Source of the DNA: Desulfuromonadales bacterium
Lineage (GTDB): Bacteria > Desulfobacterota > Desulfuromonadia > Geobacterales > Pseudopelobacteraceae
Assembly: GCA_013349325.1 (NCBI GenBank)
Contig: DUZX01000026.1
Span: 1-49,814 of the forward strand
Length of the DNA: 49,814 bases
Direction of reading: 5' to 3'
The position numbers and the translations under genes were made by a program. The notes under the pieces are model-generated. The model was not told the origin of the DNA. It saw only the letters and a program-made list of their open reading frames with translations, and made no database searches. Of this stretch, positions 18,293 to 27,247 are shown in pieces; within the stretch, counting starts at the first letter, position 1, and the number at the start of each line of letters is the position of its first letter.

Positions 18293-19117
18293 ATGCGGGA
18301 TTTCAAAAAATCATCATATCAGCGCAAAAAGGTTACGCCCAATAAGGTCAAGATTCAGCGCAAGCCGATTAATCTGAAGAAATACCTGCGCCCGCTTGGC
18401 ATGCTTGCGGGCGGTCTGGCTGCCGTAGCAGTGGCGGCCGGAGTAATCTATGGCGGTTATCGCGCCGTTCAATCAACAACGTTTTTCTCACTTAAAACCA
18501 TCGAGGTTTCCAAGACCAAACGCCTGACCCGTGAAGATATCCTCGGACTGGCCGGGGTTGAGCCAGGCAAAGATCTGCTGCGCATGAACCTGAAGAACAT
18601 GGGGGAACATATCCTGCAGAACCCCTGGGTGGAGACGGTACGCATCAATCGCTATTTTCCAAACGGCATATCGATCGTCATTACGGAGCGCGAGCCGCTG
18701 GCGATAGTGAATATGGGATACATCTATTATCTCGACAAAAAAGGCTCCGTTTTCAAAGTTCTCAACCAGGGCGACAAGCTTGATTTTCCCGTTATTACCG
18801 GTTTCAGCGAGGAAGATCTCGCCAGCGATCCCAAAGGCACGCGGGCTGCACTTGAAACGACCTGCCAACTGCTAAAGATATTACGTGAAAAGGGTGCATT
18901 TATCCTTGCGGATGTATCCGAGATTCATTACGATAAGGGTTACGGTTTTACCATGTTTACCGCATCCGGCGCAGTTCCTGTCAAGATCGGATCGGGTGAT
19001 TTTGCAGCGAAAATTGAACGTTTCGCGCGTATTTACCGCAATCTTATTGCACAGAGCAGAACAATTCAGTACATCGATCTCGATTACAACGATAAAATTA
19101 TCGTAAAAAAGAGTTAA
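18293..19117 (+). CDS. ftsQ: Cell division protein FtsQ
   Basis: FtsQ is a bitopic membrane protein linking early and late divisome components. The protein is 274 aa, with a basic cytoplasmic N-terminus (KKSSYQRKK), one membrane helix (about 36-56) and a periplasmic POTRA domain beginning FFSLKTIEVS (64-132). A FtsQ/DivIB domain follows, with ITEREPLAIV. ATG 18293 is chosen because the longer frame from 18203 lies wholly within ddl. The ribosome site is weak, which suggests coupling to ddl. Confidence 0.93.
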   Translation: MRDFKKSSYQRKKVTPNKVKIQRKPINLKKYLRPLGMLAGGLAAVAVAAGVIYGGYRAVQSTTFFSLKTIEVSKTKRLTREDILGLAGVEPGKDLLRMNLKNMGEHILQNPWVETVRINRYFPNGISIVITEREPLAIVNMGYIYYLDKKGSVFKVLNQGDKLDFPVITGFSEEDLASDPKGTRAALETTCQLLKILREKGAFILADVSEIHYDKGYGFTMFTASGAVPVKIGSGDFAAKIERFARIYRNLIAQSRTIQYIDLDYNDKIIVKKS

Positions 19118-19148
19118 ATTTCGTCTCTACGCAGCAGGAGGAAGCAGT

Positions 19149-20387
19149 ATGTCATCAACAAAACGGGATAATCTGATCGTCGGCCTCGACATAGGTACGA
19201 CCAAGATCTGCGCCATAGTCGGCAACGTAACTGAGGACGGCATCGACATCGTCGGTATCGGCACGAGTCCGTCCAGCGGCCTGCGCAAAGGGGTCGTCAT
19301 CAATATAGAAAGTACGGTCGGCGCAATCCGTAAAGCCATCAGCGAAGCAGAACTGATGGCCGGCTGCGAGATCAAGTCGGTCTATGCCGGTATCGCCGGT
19401 GGACATATCAAAGGGCTCAACTCCAACGGTGTCATCGCCATCAAAAATCGTGAAGTTTCTCAGGAAGATGTACGCCGGGTCATTGATGCCGCCAAAGCAA
19501 TCAACATCCCGATGGACCGTGAAGTTCTGCATATTCTGCCGCAGGAATTTATTATTGACGAACAGGACGGTATCCGTGAACCGCTCGGCATGAGTGGCGT
19601 TCGACTGGAGGCCAAGGTGCATATCGTTACCGGTGCCGTGGCCAGTGCACAAAATATCGTTAAATCCTGCAACCGGGCCGGCCTGGATGTGGCCGACATC
19701 GTGCTGGAACAGCTGGCCTCCTCGCACGCCGTTCTTTCCGATGACGAAAAAGAACTGGGCGTCTGCATGGTCGATATCGGCGGCGGAACAACCGACATCG
19801 CCATTTTTGCAGACGGCGCTATTAAGTACACTTCGGTTATCTCGCTGGGTGGCAATCAACTGACAAACGATATTGCCGTCGGCCTGCGTACCCCCTTTGC
19901 CGAAGCTGAAAAGATCAAGCAGAAGAACGGCTGCTGCCTGGCATCACTGGTCGGCAAGGAGGAGCGCATTGAAGTTCCCAGCGTCGGCGGGCGCAAACCG
20001 CGTGAACTCTCGCGCAGCGTGCTCTGCGAAATCCTCGGCCCGCGAATGGAAGAGATATTTACACTGGTCAATCGCGAAATCATCAAGTCAGGCCTGGAAG
20101 ACTCGATTGCATCGGGTGTCGTCATCACGGGCGGCTCCAGCATACTGGAGGGCATGCCTGAACTGGCCGAGCAGATATTCAACCTGCCGGTCCGTCGCGG
20201 ACTCCCCCAGAATATCGGAGGCCTCAATGATGTCGTCAAGTCGCCGGTCTATGCCACCGGAGTCGGCCTGGTCGTCTACGGCAGCCGTAACTCGGGTGCC
20301 CGTGAGTTTCCGAGCGGCAGACCGGAGCCGCAGCTCTTTGGCTCCGTCTTTGGCAGGATGAAGGGCTGGTTCCGCGAATTCTTTTAA
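19149..20387 (+). CDS. ftsA: Cell division protein FtsA
   Basis: FtsA is an actin-fold ATPase that tethers FtsZ to the membrane. The protein has 412 aa. Phosphate-1 motif VGLDIGTTKICAIVG is at about 11-25, phosphate-2 is VDIGGGTTDIAIF, and the adenosine motif is VITGGSSILEG. The C-terminal amphipathic membrane helix FGRMKGWFREFF is intact. A strong aggagg ribosome site precedes ATG 19149. A terminator follows, so ftsA ends this transcription unit. Confidence 0.97.
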   Translation: MSSTKRDNLIVGLDIGTTKICAIVGNVTEDGIDIVGIGTSPSSGLRKGVVINIESTVGAIRKAISEAELMAGCEIKSVYAGIAGGHIKGLNSNGVIAIKNREVSQEDVRRVIDAAKAINIPMDREVLHILPQEFIIDEQDGIREPLGMSGVRLEAKVHIVTGAVASAQNIVKSCNRAGLDVADIVLEQLASSHAVLSDDEKELGVCMVDIGGGTTDIAIFADGAIKYTSVISLGGNQLTNDIAVGLRTPFAEAEKIKQKNGCCLASLVGKEERIEVPSVGGRKPRELSRSVLCEILGPRMEEIFTLVNREIIKSGLEDSIASGVVITGGSSILEGMPELAEQIFNLPVRRGLPQNIGGLNDVVKSPVYATGVGLVVYGSRNSGAREFPSGRPEPQLFGSVFGRMKGWFREFF

Positions 20388-20415
20388 GCTCAGCCCGACA
20401 GACGAGATCCTTCTC

Positions 20416-20449
20416 GCCGCTCACCCACACCGGGTCAGCGGCTTTTTTT
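20416..20449 (+). terminator. Rho-independent terminator after ftsA
   Basis: GCCGCTCACCC and GGGTCAGCGGC form an 11-bp stem with one mismatch around a short loop, followed directly by seven T residues. It separates ftsA from ftsZ, which many bacteria co-transcribe. Confidence 0.85.
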
Positions 20450-20470
20450 ACACCGCGATTGCCGCTAATG

Positions 20471-20589
20471 CCAATTATAAATCAAGTGTGATATCAAGGC
20501 GGCGAGGATTGAGGCGACGAAGACATACAACCAGCATGTTGAGGAGCCGAAGACGAGCCAACGAAGATAGCGCCTTGATTTAGAATTGG
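20471..20589. repeat. 119-bp interspersed repeat with terminal inverted repeats
   Basis: The ends CCAATTATAAATCAAG and, inverted, CCAATTCTAAATCAAG match at 15 of 16 bases. ATCAAGGCG also occurs just inside both ends. The interior is purine-rich with repeated CGAAGA words and no open frame. The size and structure fit a MITE- or REP-like element. From memory, similar units recur in Geobacter genomes, but no second copy was found in this window. Confidence 0.65.
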
Positions 20590-20666
20590 AATAGCCCCCA
20601 GATCACCTTGCAACTCTCTGATTTTTAAAGACTCCTTCCTGCAATAAAAAAATATTATTTTTTCCT

Positions 20667-20695
20667 TTGATTCTTGCCTGAATTGAGGTTACATT
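20667..20695 (+). promoter_or_regulatory. Sigma-70 promoter of ftsZ
   Basis: TTGATT (20667-20672) and TACATT (20690-20695) are 17 bases apart, in an A/T-rich stretch about 50 bases before the ftsZ start. Since a terminator and a repeat lie upstream, this is the best candidate for separate ftsZ transcription. Confidence 0.55.
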
Positions 20696-20745
20696 TCCAA
20701 AAATGAAACCTGACCTTATGCACTATCACTATAGGGGGAATATGC

Positions 20746-21915
20746 ATGTTTGAGTTTGACGAGACCATAGAACAGAGCGCGGTAATCAAAGTAATCGGTG
20801 TCGGCGGTGGCGGTGGCAACGCCGTTAACACCATGATTTCCAGCTCAATACATAAAGTTGATTTCATTGTTGCAAATACGGACGCCCAATCGCTGCGGAC
20901 CTCAAAAGCACCGGTCAAACTTCAACTTGGCCGCGAGCTTACCAAAGGGCTGGGCGCCGGGTCCAAACCGGAAGTCGGCACCGCTGCCGCACTGGAAAAC
21001 AAGGATCAGCTGGCAGCAGCAATTAAAGGCGCTGATCTGGTCTTTATCGCCGCCGGCATGGGTGGCGGCACCGGTACCGGAGCTGCTCCGGTCATAGCAG
21101 AAGCTGCCCGTGAAACCGGCGTTCTGACGGTTGGTGTTGTCACTAAACCTTTTACCTACGAAGGCAAGGCACGTAGCATTCTGGCTGAACAGGGTATCGC
21201 CGAACTGAAAAAACATGTCGATTCATTGATCATCATCCCGAATGATCGCCTGATAAGCCTGGCTTCCAAGAACATGTCCCTTTTCGATGCCTTCAAACCT
21301 TCTGATGATGTCCTGCGGCAGGCGGTACAGGGCATTTCCGAACTCATTACTTCAACCGGCCTGATGAACCTCGACTTTGCCGATGTCAAGACCGTCATGA
21401 GTGTACGTGGTATGGCAATGATGGGAATCGGCGTCGGCAGCGGTGAAAATCGTGCCGCCGATGCGGTCGGTAACGCCATTTCCAGCCCACTTTTGGAAGA
21501 TAATGACATCTCCGGCGCCAAGGGAGTATTGGTCAATATTACCGGTTCGGGTTCAATGACAATGGATGATTACAATACGGTTAACCGGATTGTACACGAA
21601 AAAGTTCACGAGGAAGCCAACATCAAAATCGGCGTCGTCCGCGACGACGAGATGGGTGACACCATCAAGGTAACCGTCATCGCCACCGGTTTCGGTGACC
21701 GCTTTGATGTCGACAAGGGGAGAGAATTCCGTAAAAACAACCTGACGCTGGCTGACTCGCACGTTCCTGGCCGGACATCGCTCGATCGTCCGACCTTCCA
21801 GCGTGATCGTGAGCGCTCAGAGAATGTGACCCGTATTCGCCCACCGGTCAGCTTCATGGAAGATGACGAGGATCAGTATGACATCCCCACCTTCCTGAGA
21901 AAATCCGTCGATTAG
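20746..21915 (+). CDS. ftsZ: Cell division GTPase FtsZ
   Basis: FtsZ is the tubulin-like protein that forms the Z ring. The protein has 389 aa. The N-terminal [15 protein letters not shown] and the tubulin signature [10 protein letters not shown] (106-115) bind GTP. Later motifs include [13 protein letters not shown], and the catalytic T7 region is [12 protein letters not shown] flexible linker (about 318-375) leads to the C-terminal peptide [12 protein letters not shown], which binds FtsA. The ribosome site aggggga lies before ATG 20746. It has its own promoter. Confidence 0.98.
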   Translation: MFEFDETIEQSAVIKVIGVGGGGGNAVNTMISSSIHKVDFIVANTDAQSLRTSKAPVKLQLGRELTKGLGAGSKPEVGTAAALENKDQLAAAIKGADLVFIAAGMGGGTGTGAAPVIAEAARETGVLTVGVVTKPFTYEGKARSILAEQGIAELKKHVDSLIIIPNDRLISLASKNMSLFDAFKPSDDVLRQAVQGISELITSTGLMNLDFADVKTVMSVRGMAMMGIGVGSGENRAADAVGNAISSPLLEDNDISGAKGVLVNITGSGSMTMDDYNTVNRIVHEKVHEEANIKIGVVRDDEMGDTIKVTVIATGFGDRFDVDKGREFRKNNLTLADSHVPGRTSLDRPTFQRDRERSENVTRIRPPVSFMEDDEDQYDIPTFLRKSVD

Positions 21916-21933
21916 ACCGGTTACAACACCATC

Positions 21934-21975
21934 AACAAAAAAGGGGTGAGCCATCTGGCCCGCCCCTTTTTTGTT
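21934..21975. terminator. Bidirectional terminator between ftsZ and the convergent membrane-protein gene
   Basis: AACAAAAAAGGGG and CCCCTTTTTTGTT are a perfect 13-bp inverted repeat around a 16-base loop that itself contains GCC/GGC. A-rich and T-rich flanks let it work on both strands. Its right arm overlaps the last two bases of the minus-strand gene. Confidence 0.9.
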
Positions 21976-23617
21976 ATCCCTTCACATCCGGATTCTCACC
22001 GGGTACGACGTTACGCCATTCAGCAATCTGCCCGTCAGGGTTTCTGACCTTCAGAAGAGTGACCTCCTCTTTCTCGTCACCGACCCTCAGCAACAGTTCA
22101 GACAAGAACTCCACCCCCACCGCCTGACATGGCTCACTATCGACCTGATACGATGTGGAAGCTCCATTCAGCAGAATCTGCGCGCGTGGCGAGAGATTTT
22201 CGCCTGTTATTCTGATTTTCCCAGACAGATCATCAACCGTTACCGCAGTTATTACCGGCCCCGCCTTACGGGTAAACTTACCCGCCAGATACCCGAGCGA
22301 ACTGGCGCCCATCAGTTGGTTAAACGTATCCGGAATACGTGCCATCTCTGAAGCGGTTCCCGGGTCCTGAGCGAGCGTTGCAGCAACAAACGTGAGGGCG
22401 CCGAGAATAGTCCAGATGAAAAACTGAAGTCGCTCTGGCGCAAACACTCCCCCCGTGGTGATAAAATCAGCCAGCCCGGGGCTCACCAACCCCGCTCCCT
22501 TACTGCCGCGCAATTCTGTCGCACTGACGGCCAGTGCGGTTGTCGCCGCACTAATACCAAGCAGCATCGGCAATCCTTCCGGCACATTCGGAATGCCCAG
22601 TTTCCATTGGACCAGAAACTGGGAAGCCGCCAGGTATGAATAGGACACAATGGCCGCAGCCGCCCAGATCAGCATCTGGAGTTTGGCCAGACTGTAGGTT
22701 TGCGTTTGGGGCTCTATAATCAGGCAGGCTAAAAGCGGGTAAGGTGTATCTTTCGGCTGGCGACGCACCATCCGCCGGATAAACAAAACATACGTAACGG
22801 CAACGACTGCGGCCAGCACTGCAAGTGCAACCATTATCGGCACAGAGCGCTGAACCAGCGAGAGCGCCAGAGGCTTGGGATCCGAGATCAGCTTATCCAC
22901 TTCAATACTGATCTCCAGCGGACGTCCGATCGGCACCCCGGCAAGAGAAAGTCCATACACTCTGATCGCACGCCAATCCGAAAGCAGACAGGGCAGGTTG
23001 TGTTCATTGTGGAGAGCCGGTACTTTTCCGGCCATTATGCTTTCGCATTTCTTTACATCGCCCAAAGAAATATCATTGATCCTGATGTCAACCTTGTCTT
23101 CTTCAACATGGCCGATATTTTCGCCTATGATATCAAAATTATACCTGCCGTTCTGTGGATAGATAATCTTGGGCAGTATCGACGTAATTACCGGTTTCTC
23201 CGTGGCAGCCACCTTAACATCATGTATGCCTGATGACAGTATCACCCCTTCATCACTCACCAACTGGGTTTTGTACACACCTCGACGCAGAGGGCCGGGA
23301 ATCCTGACCTCTGCAAGACGCCTGCGCACCTGCTCCGCTGCCAACGGAAAGTCGGTAACCGTTGATTTGGGGAGGATCATGCGCAGGTAGATCTTTTTTG
23401 TCACGTCAAATGTATCGGAAAGTTTAACCCTGACAATCGTATCCGGACCGGGACGCACCCAGGTCGGATAGAGTTCAAATTCGCTCTGCGCAGCCTGGCA
23501 GAGCGGCACATTTACTCCATTTAAAAGCAGAAGAAACATTCCAGAACAGAGAAGGCGCCACCCCGCTGTCCTGGCAACGGCAACAGCTGATAACAGACCT
23601 CGCAGATTTCCCGGCAT
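21974..23617 (-). CDS. Exported membrane protein with two IPT/TIG-like domains, unknown function
   Basis: The protein has 547 aa. A signal-like helix (about 21-43) precedes a beta-rich region (45-135) and an IPT/TIG-like domain (about 142-240). Four membrane helices follow (about 258-280, 313-335, 348-367, 397-417), then a second IPT-like segment beginning GPVITAVTVDD (about 453-540). An even helix number would place both IPT-like parts in the periplasm. The helices hold recurring phrases, YSLAKLQMLIW, LLGISAATT and ERLQFFIW. The start has an aaggggg ribosome site and lies only 15 bases after the histidine kinase stop, so it is probably the third gene of the phoB-phoR operon. I cannot name the family. 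Confidence 0.7.
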   Translation of the reverse strand: MPGNLRGLLSAVAVARTAGWRLLCSGMFLLLLNGVNVPLCQAAQSEFELYPTWVRPGPDTIVRVKLSDTFDVTKKIYLRMILPKSTVTDFPLAAEQVRRRLAEVRIPGPLRRGVYKTQLVSDEGVILSSGIHDVKVAATEKPVITSILPKIIYPQNGRYNFDIIGENIGHVEEDKVDIRINDISLGDVKKCESIMAGKVPALHNEHNLPCLLSDWRAIRVYGLSLAGVPIGRPLEISIEVDKLISDPKPLALSLVQRSVPIMVALAVLAAVVAVTYVLFIRRMVRRQPKDTPYPLLACLIIEPQTQTYSLAKLQMLIWAAAAIVSYSYLAASQFLVQWKLGIPNVPEGLPMLLGISAATTALAVSATELRGSKGAGLVSPGLADFITTGGVFAPERLQFFIWTILGALTFVAATLAQDPGTASEMARIPDTFNQLMGASSLGYLAGKFTRKAGPVITAVTVDDLSGKIRITGENLSPRAQILLNGASTSYQVDSEPCQAVGVEFLSELLLRVGDEKEEVTLLKVRNPDGQIAEWRNVVPGENPDVKG

Positions 23618-23632
23618 GGTGTTTCCCCCTTT

Positions 23633-25390
23633 TTACGCCTTGCGCACTGTGAATGAGAACAGTGATCCTTTGGACGTATCGCTTGAGACGGAAACGATAC
23701 CACCATGCAGCTGGACGATATGTTTAACAATTGCCAGACCAAGGCCGGTGCCCCCCTGCTCGCGGGTTCTGGCCTCATCAACCCGGTAAAATCGTTCAAA
23801 GATCCTCGGAAGATCCTTGCAGGGAATGCCGATTCCGGAATCGGCAACCGAAACCCTGACAAATTCGCCGGTGTCTTCGGTAAACAGCCGCACGTTGCCA
23901 CCGGCAGGAGTGTATTTTATTGCGTTATCCAACAAATTGACCAGCACCTGATCAAGGCGTCTCTGGTCCGCCATGACAAGCGACACTGAGCCACTGTCAA
24001 CTTCATTGACGAGACTAATCCCTTTGAGCGCGGCACGTTCCTGCAGCAGCAGACAAGCTCTGCTCGCACTCCCGGCAATGCGCAACGGGCTTAATTCTAT
24101 CAGCGCCTCCTTTGATTCCAGACTGGAAAGCGTCAAAATATCGTTGACCAGATTAGTCAATCGCTCCGAATGGTTGGCGATAATTCCGACGAATTGTCTG
24201 GCGCGAGCCGTATCAGTATCCAGAACACCATCCAAAAGGGTCTCGGCATAGCCTTTGATGACCGTCACCGGTGTCCGTAATTCGTGGGACACATTGGCAA
24301 CAAAATCGCGGCGCATGTTTTCCGCTTTTTTCAGATCGCTGATATCATGAAAGACGGCGACAATTCCCTGCCTGACGCCATCAACATTCAACGGCACCCA
24401 GTGCGTCAAAAGCGTGATGTCCCCCGGCTGGATAGCGATCTCCCGCTGAAGTTCATGCACGTCTGATCGCCCCAGGTCGTTGAAGGCCTGCAGCAGATCA
24501 GGGTGACGCGATATTTCAACCAGCCGCTTGCCTTCCATATCACCCGTTATTGAAAAAAGCTGCCGGAAAGCAGGGTTGACTAACGAGATGACACCATCCG
24601 GAGTTGTCACCATGACCCCTTCGCCCATGCTGCGCAAAATAGTGTCAAGGCGCTGTTTTTCCGTGGAGAGCCGTTGGACCTGATCTTCTATCCGCTCTGA
24701 CATATCGTTCAAAACGCCAGCCAGAAGACCGATTTCATCATTGGAAACAACCGGTATTTTTTCTTTACACCGACCGTAACCGATGCGGGAAGCGGCATCG
24801 GCCATATCACGCAGCGGCCGTGAGGTCAGATTGGAAAGGGCATAACTGCACAGCAGCGCAATCAGAATAGTAACGACAGATGCGCCGCCGATCAGCCCAT
24901 GCAGAGATTTCCGGGCTGCGCTTACATACTCAAGCGGCATCGCCAAACGGATGACTCCGTTGATGCTGCCGCGACCATAGCTCAGAGCCGAGTAGAGCAT
25001 TGAAGTCCGCAGCGTATCCGAATAGCGAAGCGCCGTGCCGCTCCCGTTTTTGAGCGCCTCCTGCACCTCAGGCCGCTGCAGATGATTTTCCAGCTGCGCC
25101 AACCGCCCCTGCCCCACATCCGAATCGCCTATGACCGTACCATCCGGCGCGATCAAGGTTACTCTGGCCTTGGTGACGGTACCGATCAATTCAGCCAGCG
25201 GCTGTGGCTGTTTTACCGCGATATCGTTCATCACCAGCAGACGGGCCAACTGCACCTGACTCTCCAGATTGGCCCGACTCTCCTCAATCATCGCTTTTTC
25301 CAGGGTGTGATTGAAATAGAGATAAAAACTCCCCGCGATCAGCGCAATCAGGAAGATATAGGAGAGTACCAGCTTGGTTCGAAATCCCAT
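23633..25390 (-). CDS. phoR: Sensor histidine kinase, PhoR type
   Basis: This inner-membrane kinase has 585 aa. One N-terminal helix (about 7-26) and another (about 165-187) enclose a sensor region, followed by HAMP (about 185-240), PAS (about 245-350), HisKA with VSHELRTP (His369) and the ATPase domain (DNAIKYTP, DSGIGI, GTGLGLAI). The partner is the response regulator 3 bases upstream. The order and the PAS-containing layout fit PhoR; no pst or phoU genes are adjacent, so the phosphate assignment rests on the regulator and its Pho box. Confidence 0.88.
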   Translation of the reverse strand: MGFRTKLVLSYIFLIALIAGSFYLYFNHTLEKAMIEESRANLESQVQLARLLVMNDIAVKQPQPLAELIGTVTKARVTLIAPDGTVIGDSDVGQGRLAQLENHLQRPEVQEALKNGSGTALRYSDTLRTSMLYSALSYGRGSINGVIRLAMPLEYVSAARKSLHGLIGGASVVTILIALLCSYALSNLTSRPLRDMADAASRIGYGRCKEKIPVVSNDEIGLLAGVLNDMSERIEDQVQRLSTEKQRLDTILRSMGEGVMVTTPDGVISLVNPAFRQLFSITGDMEGKRLVEISRHPDLLQAFNDLGRSDVHELQREIAIQPGDITLLTHWVPLNVDGVRQGIVAVFHDISDLKKAENMRRDFVANVSHELRTPVTVIKGYAETLLDGVLDTDTARARQFVGIIANHSERLTNLVNDILTLSSLESKEALIELSPLRIAGSASRACLLLQERAALKGISLVNEVDSGSVSLVMADQRRLDQVLVNLLDNAIKYTPAGGNVRLFTEDTGEFVRVSVADSGIGIPCKDLPRIFERFYRVDEARTREQGGTGLGLAIVKHIVQLHGGIVSVSSDTSKGSLFSFTVRKA

Positions 25391-25393
25391 ACG

Positions 25394-26077
25394 TTACTCC
25401 TCGACCTTGTATCCAAAACCGCGCACGGTCTTGATGATGTCACCCGGTGCACCCAGCTTGCTGCGCAGGCGGGTGACATGTGTATCCACCGTTCTGGTGT
25501 CGCCGGAGTTGTTGTAGCTCCAGACCCGCTGCAGCAGCTGTTCCCGGCTCTGCACATACCCTTTTTTCTCGACTAGGTAGAGCAGCAGCTTATATTCCGT
25601 ACTGGTCAGTTCGACCTCAAGCCCGGCGCTCGTTACCGTATGGCGGTCTTTATCGATGACAATATCAGTGAACGTCAGCAGGTCACCAGACGAAATTTCA
25701 GGGCCATGCTCAAAACGCCTCATCACCGCCTTAACCCGCAGCATCACTTCGCGCATTGAGAACGGCTTGACGATATAATCATCGCTACCGACCTCAAATC
25801 CGACCACCCGGTCGATTTCATCCCCCTTGGCCGTTATCATGATAATCGGGACCTGCGCGGTATGCGGAATCTTGCGCAGCGCCTTGCACACTTCAGTCCC
25901 CAGCAACCCGGGCAGCATCAGGTCCAGCAGAATAAGATCAGGCGGGTCTGCGACAGCCCGTTCATAGCCAAGCTTGCCGTCATACATGCAGATTACGGTA
26001 TAACCGTCCTTCTCAAGGTTAAACGCCAAAAGTTCGGCAAGATCTTTTTCATCCTCGATTATCAATACCTTTTTCAC
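25394..26077 (-). CDS. phoB: Response regulator, PhoB (OmpR) type
   Basis: The protein has 227 aa from GTG 26077 (MKKVLIIEDEKD). The receiver domain has the acidic pocket IIEDE and the phosphorylated Asp52 in LILLDLMLPG; the C-terminal winged helix ends in TRLRSKLGAPGDIIKTVRGFGYK. The longer frame from 26146 crosses the promoter region and is rejected; GTG 26077 begins the conserved receiver. The gene lies behind a four-repeat Pho box, which supports PhoB and suggests autoregulation. Confidence 0.92.
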   Translation of the reverse strand: MKKVLIIEDEKDLAELLAFNLEKDGYTVICMYDGKLGYERAVADPPDLILLDLMLPGLLGTEVCKALRKIPHTAQVPIIMITAKGDEIDRVVGFEVGSDDYIVKPFSMREVMLRVKAVMRRFEHGPEISSGDLLTFTDIVIDKDRHTVTSAGLEVELTSTEYKLLLYLVEKKGYVQSREQLLQRVWSYNNSGDTRTVDTHVTRLRSKLGAPGDIIKTVRGFGYKVEE

Positions 26078-26114
26078 GTCACACACCTGCCCTTGGTCAA
26101 ACGGATTTGACCAC

Positions 26115-26168
26115 ATGATAAACATACGGAGACATTTGTAACACAAAAATATTACAACATTGTTACAG
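26115..26168 (-). promoter_or_regulatory. Pho box and -10 element of the phoB operon
   Basis: On the minus strand TGT words recur at exact 11-base steps: TGTAAC (26167), TGTAAT (26156), TGTGTT (26145) and TGTCTC (26134). This is the spacing of PhoB half-sites. A TATCAT -10 box (26120-26115) follows 8 bases later, and no -35 box is needed at PhoB-activated promoters. The predicted start is about 30 bases before phoB. Confidence 0.7.
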
Positions 26169-26370
26169 ATATATAACGATCAGGTAGAGATTGCTATCTT
26201 TGGCGCACGCGGGTGATTAATAATGCCCACAAAGCTGGTGAAATAACATTTGATACCCTCACGAATTAATGTCAAAGTACGCTTCGTGGTGAGCGTGGTG
26301 AACCTGAAGTAAGTATCCACCATCATTCCACACCAACGGTAAAACATAAAAATTGAGGGGAGTTCTGGTT

Positions 26371-27234
26371 ATGACTGTAGCAACGATAGGGGTTATCGGC
26401 GGGAGCGGGCTGTATGACATGGAAGGCTTGGAGCAGGTAGAGCGCGTCAGTGTGGTTACCCCGTTCGGTGATCCGTCAGATGAATACGTGACCGGCGTCC
26501 TGAACGGCGTCAACATGGTTTTTCTGCCGCGCCACGGACGCGGGCACCGCCTCTTGCCGTCGGAGATCAACTACCGCGCCAACATCTACGGCATGAAGAA
26601 ACTGGGGGTCGAACGGATCATCTCCGTATCAGCCGTGGGGAGCCTCAAAGAGGCCATCGCACCCGGCCATATCGTCATCCCGGATCAGTTTATCGATCGT
26701 ACCAAGGGGATCCGGCGTGACACCTTCTTTGGTGACGGCATCGTTGCTCACGCCGGTTTTGCCGATCCGGTTTGCCACCCGCTTTCCGATACGCTGTTCA
26801 GTGCCGCCCTGAAGGCCGGCGCAACTGTCCACAAAGGGGGCAGCTACATCTGCATGGAAGGACCGGCTTTTTCGACGCGGGCCGAATCGTTTTCGTATCT
26901 GGCGCTGGGGGCCTCCGTGATCGGCATGACAAACCTGACCGAGGCCAAACTGGCCCGCGAAGCGGAGATCTGCTACGGCATCATCGCTCTTTCAACCGAT
27001 TACGACTGCTGGCACGAATCTCACGACGACGTGACCGTCGAGGCCATTATCCAGATCATCCACCAGAATGTGGCCATGGCCAAGAACATCATCCGTTACG
27101 CGGTAGCTGAGATCGGCAGCGAGCGCAGCTGCGCCTGCGGCAGTTCCATGCAGTATGCTATCATCACCGACCGCGCGGTCATTCCCGAGACCACCAGACA
27201 GAAGCTGGAGCCGATTATCGGCCGATATCTGTAA
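26371..27234 (+). CDS. mtnP: S-methyl-5'-thioadenosine phosphorylase
   Basis: MTAP splits methylthioadenosine with phosphate into adenine and methylthioribose 1-phosphate for salvage. The protein has 287 aa from ATG 26371, with a gaggggag ribosome site. Motifs are IGGSGLYD, the phosphate-binding FLPRHGRGH, ERIISVSAVGSL, MEGPAFSTRAES, GMTNLTE and TDYDCWH. The upstream gap to phoB (26170-26350) has no gene; it holds one degenerate REP-like stretch near 26280. MTAP is preferred over purine nucleoside phosphorylase because of GMTNLTEAKLARE and TDYDCWH. Its stop is 13 bases from the moxR start. Confidence 0.93.
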   Translation: MTVATIGVIGGSGLYDMEGLEQVERVSVVTPFGDPSDEYVTGVLNGVNMVFLPRHGRGHRLLPSEINYRANIYGMKKLGVERIISVSAVGSLKEAIAPGHIVIPDQFIDRTKGIRRDTFFGDGIVAHAGFADPVCHPLSDTLFSAALKAGATVHKGGSYICMEGPAFSTRAESFSYLALGASVIGMTNLTEAKLAREAEICYGIIALSTDYDCWHESHDDVTVEAIIQIIHQNVAMAKNIIRYAVAEIGSERSCACGSSMQYAIITDRAVIPETTRQKLEPIIGRYL

Positions 27235-27247
27235 CACGGGAACACCC

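Noticed and set aside
26170-26370. Possible riboswitch or structured leader before mtnP
   Set aside because: Several GGTG/CACC complementarities exist, and the stretch near 26280 resembles a degenerate REP, but no known SAM-riboswitch core or clear terminator was found.
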